Shown: in pieces, positions 5,165-6,326 of the stretch
How the letters are laid out: each line of letters begins with the position of its first letter
How positions within the stretch are numbered: position 1 is the stretch's first letter
Translations under genes and position numbers: made by a program
The notes under the pieces: model-generated
Databases searched by the model: none
Told to the model about the DNA's origin: nothing
What the model saw: the letters and a program-made list of their open reading frames with translations, nothing else
Assembly (NCBI GenBank): GCA_018399295.1
Contig: JAGYOO010000088.1
Coordinates: forward strand, 1 to 6,326
Reading direction: 5' to 3'
Length of the DNA: 6,326 nt
From: Candidatus Omnitrophota bacterium
GTDB taxonomy: Bacteria > Omnitrophota > Gorgyraeia > B26-G9

Positions 5165-6015
5165 TTATTGCCGTAGCCAGTGGAAAAGGCGGAACCGGAA
5201 AAACCACTCTGGCCGTCAGTCTGGCCTTGTCACTTCCGAATGTGCAGCTGCTGGATTGCGACGTTGAAGAGCCGAACGCGCATCTTTTTCTTAATCCGTT
5301 ATTTGCCGAAAAGAGCGAAGCCGTAATTCCGGTTCCGGTAATTGATGAAGAAAAATGTACCTTCTGCGGTCGTTGTAAAGAGGTTTGCGCGTTTAACGCT
5401 CTGGCGGTACTGCCCGGAGCGGAAGGGAAAAAAGGAAGCATTCTTTTTTTTGAAAATCTCTGCCATGGTTGCGGCGCCTGCCGTTTTCTCTGCCCCCAAC
5501 AGGCGATTACCGAGCGCGACCGCCGGATCGGGGTAGTTGAGGCGGGTACGGTTGGAGAATTGAAGTTCGCGCATGGACGGCTGGATATCGGAGAGGCCAT
5601 GGCACCGCCTCTGGTCCGTCAGTTAAAGAAGCAGATAGACCAGGAACGGACCGTGATTATCGACGCGCCTCCGGGTACGTCCTGTCCGGTTGTTACCTCG
5701 ATAACCGAGGCTGATTTCTGTCTCTTGGTAAGCGAACCCACGCCGTTCGGTCTGAATGATCTTATCCTGGCCGTAGAGGTGCTTCGGAAGCTCGGCATAC
5801 CGTTTGGCGTAGTGTTGAACCGGGCGGATTTGGGAGATGAAAAAACTGATGAATATTGCCGCCAGGAAGATATCACGATCATGATGCGGATTCCGTTTGA
5901 TAAACGAATCGCTGCCGCTTATTCCCGCGGGCTTCCGCTGGTAACGGCAATGCCGGAGTACCGGCAGAAATTTGAAGAGTTGTTTCAGAAAATAAAAGAT
6001 AAGATATCGAAATGA
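5161..6015 (+). CDS. MinD/ParA-family ATPase with inserted 2x[4Fe-4S] ferredoxin domain (first copy)
   Basis: This 284-residue protein is a deviant Walker-A P-loop ATPase: SGKGGTGKTT (7-16), LLDCDVEEPN (30-39) and the Walker-B VIIDAPPGTSC (165-175). A ferredoxin domain is inserted at about 60-118. It has CTFCGRCKEVC (Cys66, 69, 72, 76) and CHGCGACRFLC (Cys101, 104, 107, 111), enough for two [4Fe-4S] clusters. The protein is soluble and likely dimeric. Related proteins include Mrp/NBP35 iron-sulfur carriers, and the closest known setting is the two MinD-type ATPases of the Desulfovibrio ORP complex. ATP-driven assembly, loading or electron delivery for the NifX-like partners is the likely role (inference). 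It begins inside the methyltransferase stop (ATGA), with GGAGG-type purine sequence just before, and ends in another ATGA with the next gene. Length is usual for the family. Confidence 0.93.
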   Translation: MIIAVASGKGGTGKTTLAVSLALSLPNVQLLDCDVEEPNAHLFLNPLFAEKSEAVIPVPVIDEEKCTFCGRCKEVCAFNALAVLPGAEGKKGSILFFENLCHGCGACRFLCPQQAITERDRRIGVVEAGTVGELKFAHGRLDIGEAMAPPLVRQLKKQIDQERTVIIDAPPGTSCPVVTSITEADFCLLVSEPTPFGLNDLILAVEVLRKLGIPFGVVLNRADLGDEKTDEYCRQEDITIMMRIPFDKRIAAAYSRGLPLVTAMPEYRQKFEELFQKIKDKISK

Positions 6016-6326
6016 AACAGATAGTCATAATCAGTGGTAAAGGTGGCACCGGTAAAACAGTTATTACTGCTTCGTTTGCTATGCTTGCAAAAACAAGGGT
6101 ATTGGCAGACTGTGATGTGGATGCGGCTGACATGCATCTGTTGCTGCAGCCCGATGTTCGGGAACGGTATGAATTTAGAAGCGGAGCTACTGCTTATATC
6201 CACTCCGATAAATGTATAGGCTGCGGCAAATGCCGTCAGATCTGCCGGTTTTCAGCGGTCAAAAAGGGTTTTGAGATCGATCCGGTTGCCTGTGAAGGCT
6301 GTGGTTTCTGCAAGTTTGTCTGTCCG
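6012..6326 (+). CDS. MinD/ParA-family ATPase with inserted ferredoxin domain (second copy, cut by window end)
   Basis: The first 105 residues are present and the frame is open at the window edge. Visible are SGKGGTGKTV (8-17), VLADCDVDAADMHLLL (30-45), and two ferredoxin motifs: CIGCGKCRQIC (Cys68, 71, 74, 78) and CEGCGFCKFVC (Cys94, 97, 100, 104). The full protein should be about 280-295 residues, with the Walker-B and C-terminal half beyond the window. It overlaps the preceding ATPase by ATGA. The two copies share layout but not close sequence (for example DVDAAD against DVEEPN), so they probably form a heteromeric pair, as in ORP-type clusters, and are not a recent duplication. Confidence 0.92.
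   Translation, partial: MKQIVIISGKGGTGKTVITASFAMLAKTRVLADCDVDAADMHLLLQPDVRERYEFRSGATAYIHSDKCIGCGKCRQICRFSAVKKGFEIDPVACEGCGFCKFVCP

Overview
The window looks like chromosomal DNA from an anaerobic, iron-sulfur-rich bacterium. Ferredoxin-type cysteine motifs, NifX-like cofactor proteins and MinD-type ATPases with inserted ferredoxin domains dominate the right half. Shine-Dalgarno sequences are strong (up to AAGGAGGTGA). Such gene sets are familiar from sulfate-reducing Deltaproteobacteria/Desulfobacterota and anaerobic Firmicutes (Peptococcaceae-like). The sequence alone does not let me choose between these.

Left part (1-2012, all forward). A non-coding leader holds five copies of a CACAGAG/CTCTGTG heptamer. 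It is followed by a broken dual-specificity phosphatase gene (237-559): the N-terminus and the HCxxGxGR active-site segment are in different frames and the region between them is missing. Next is a complete PurF-family gene (612-2012). It has Ser where the glutaminase nucleophile Cys should be, but it keeps the PRPP-binding motif and four cysteines that match the iron-sulfur ligands of Bacillus-type PurF.

Middle (2022-3049). A small four-helix membrane protein lies on the minus strand, convergent with the PurF homologue. It is divergent from a Fur-family regulator on the plus strand. The Fur-family gene has a TTGACA-17-TATTAT promoter with a Fur-box-like operator just downstream of the -10, which suggests autoregulation.

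Right part (3104 to the end, all forward). This is a compact cluster: NifX-like protein, DUF5320-like Gly-rich protein, second NifX-like protein, small Cys-rich zinc-ribbon protein, SAM-dependent methyltransferase, MinD/ferredoxin ATPase, and a second MinD/ferredoxin ATPase cut by the window edge. A perfect 7-1-7 Fur box (TGATAATnATTATCA) sits in front of the first gene. Gaps are short, and the last three genes are coupled by a 2-nt gap and ATGA overlaps. One strong hairpin without a U-tract lies between the DUF5320-like gene and the second NifX-like gene.

The cluster resembles the Desulfovibrio ORP system, in which a NifX-fold orange protein carries a metal-sulfur cluster and works with two MinD-type ATPases. 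Here it is placed under apparent Fur control and has a methyltransferase and a zinc ribbon inside it. My reading is an iron-regulated metallocluster assembly or carrier system. Its substrate and the target of the methyltransferase cannot be told from sequence.
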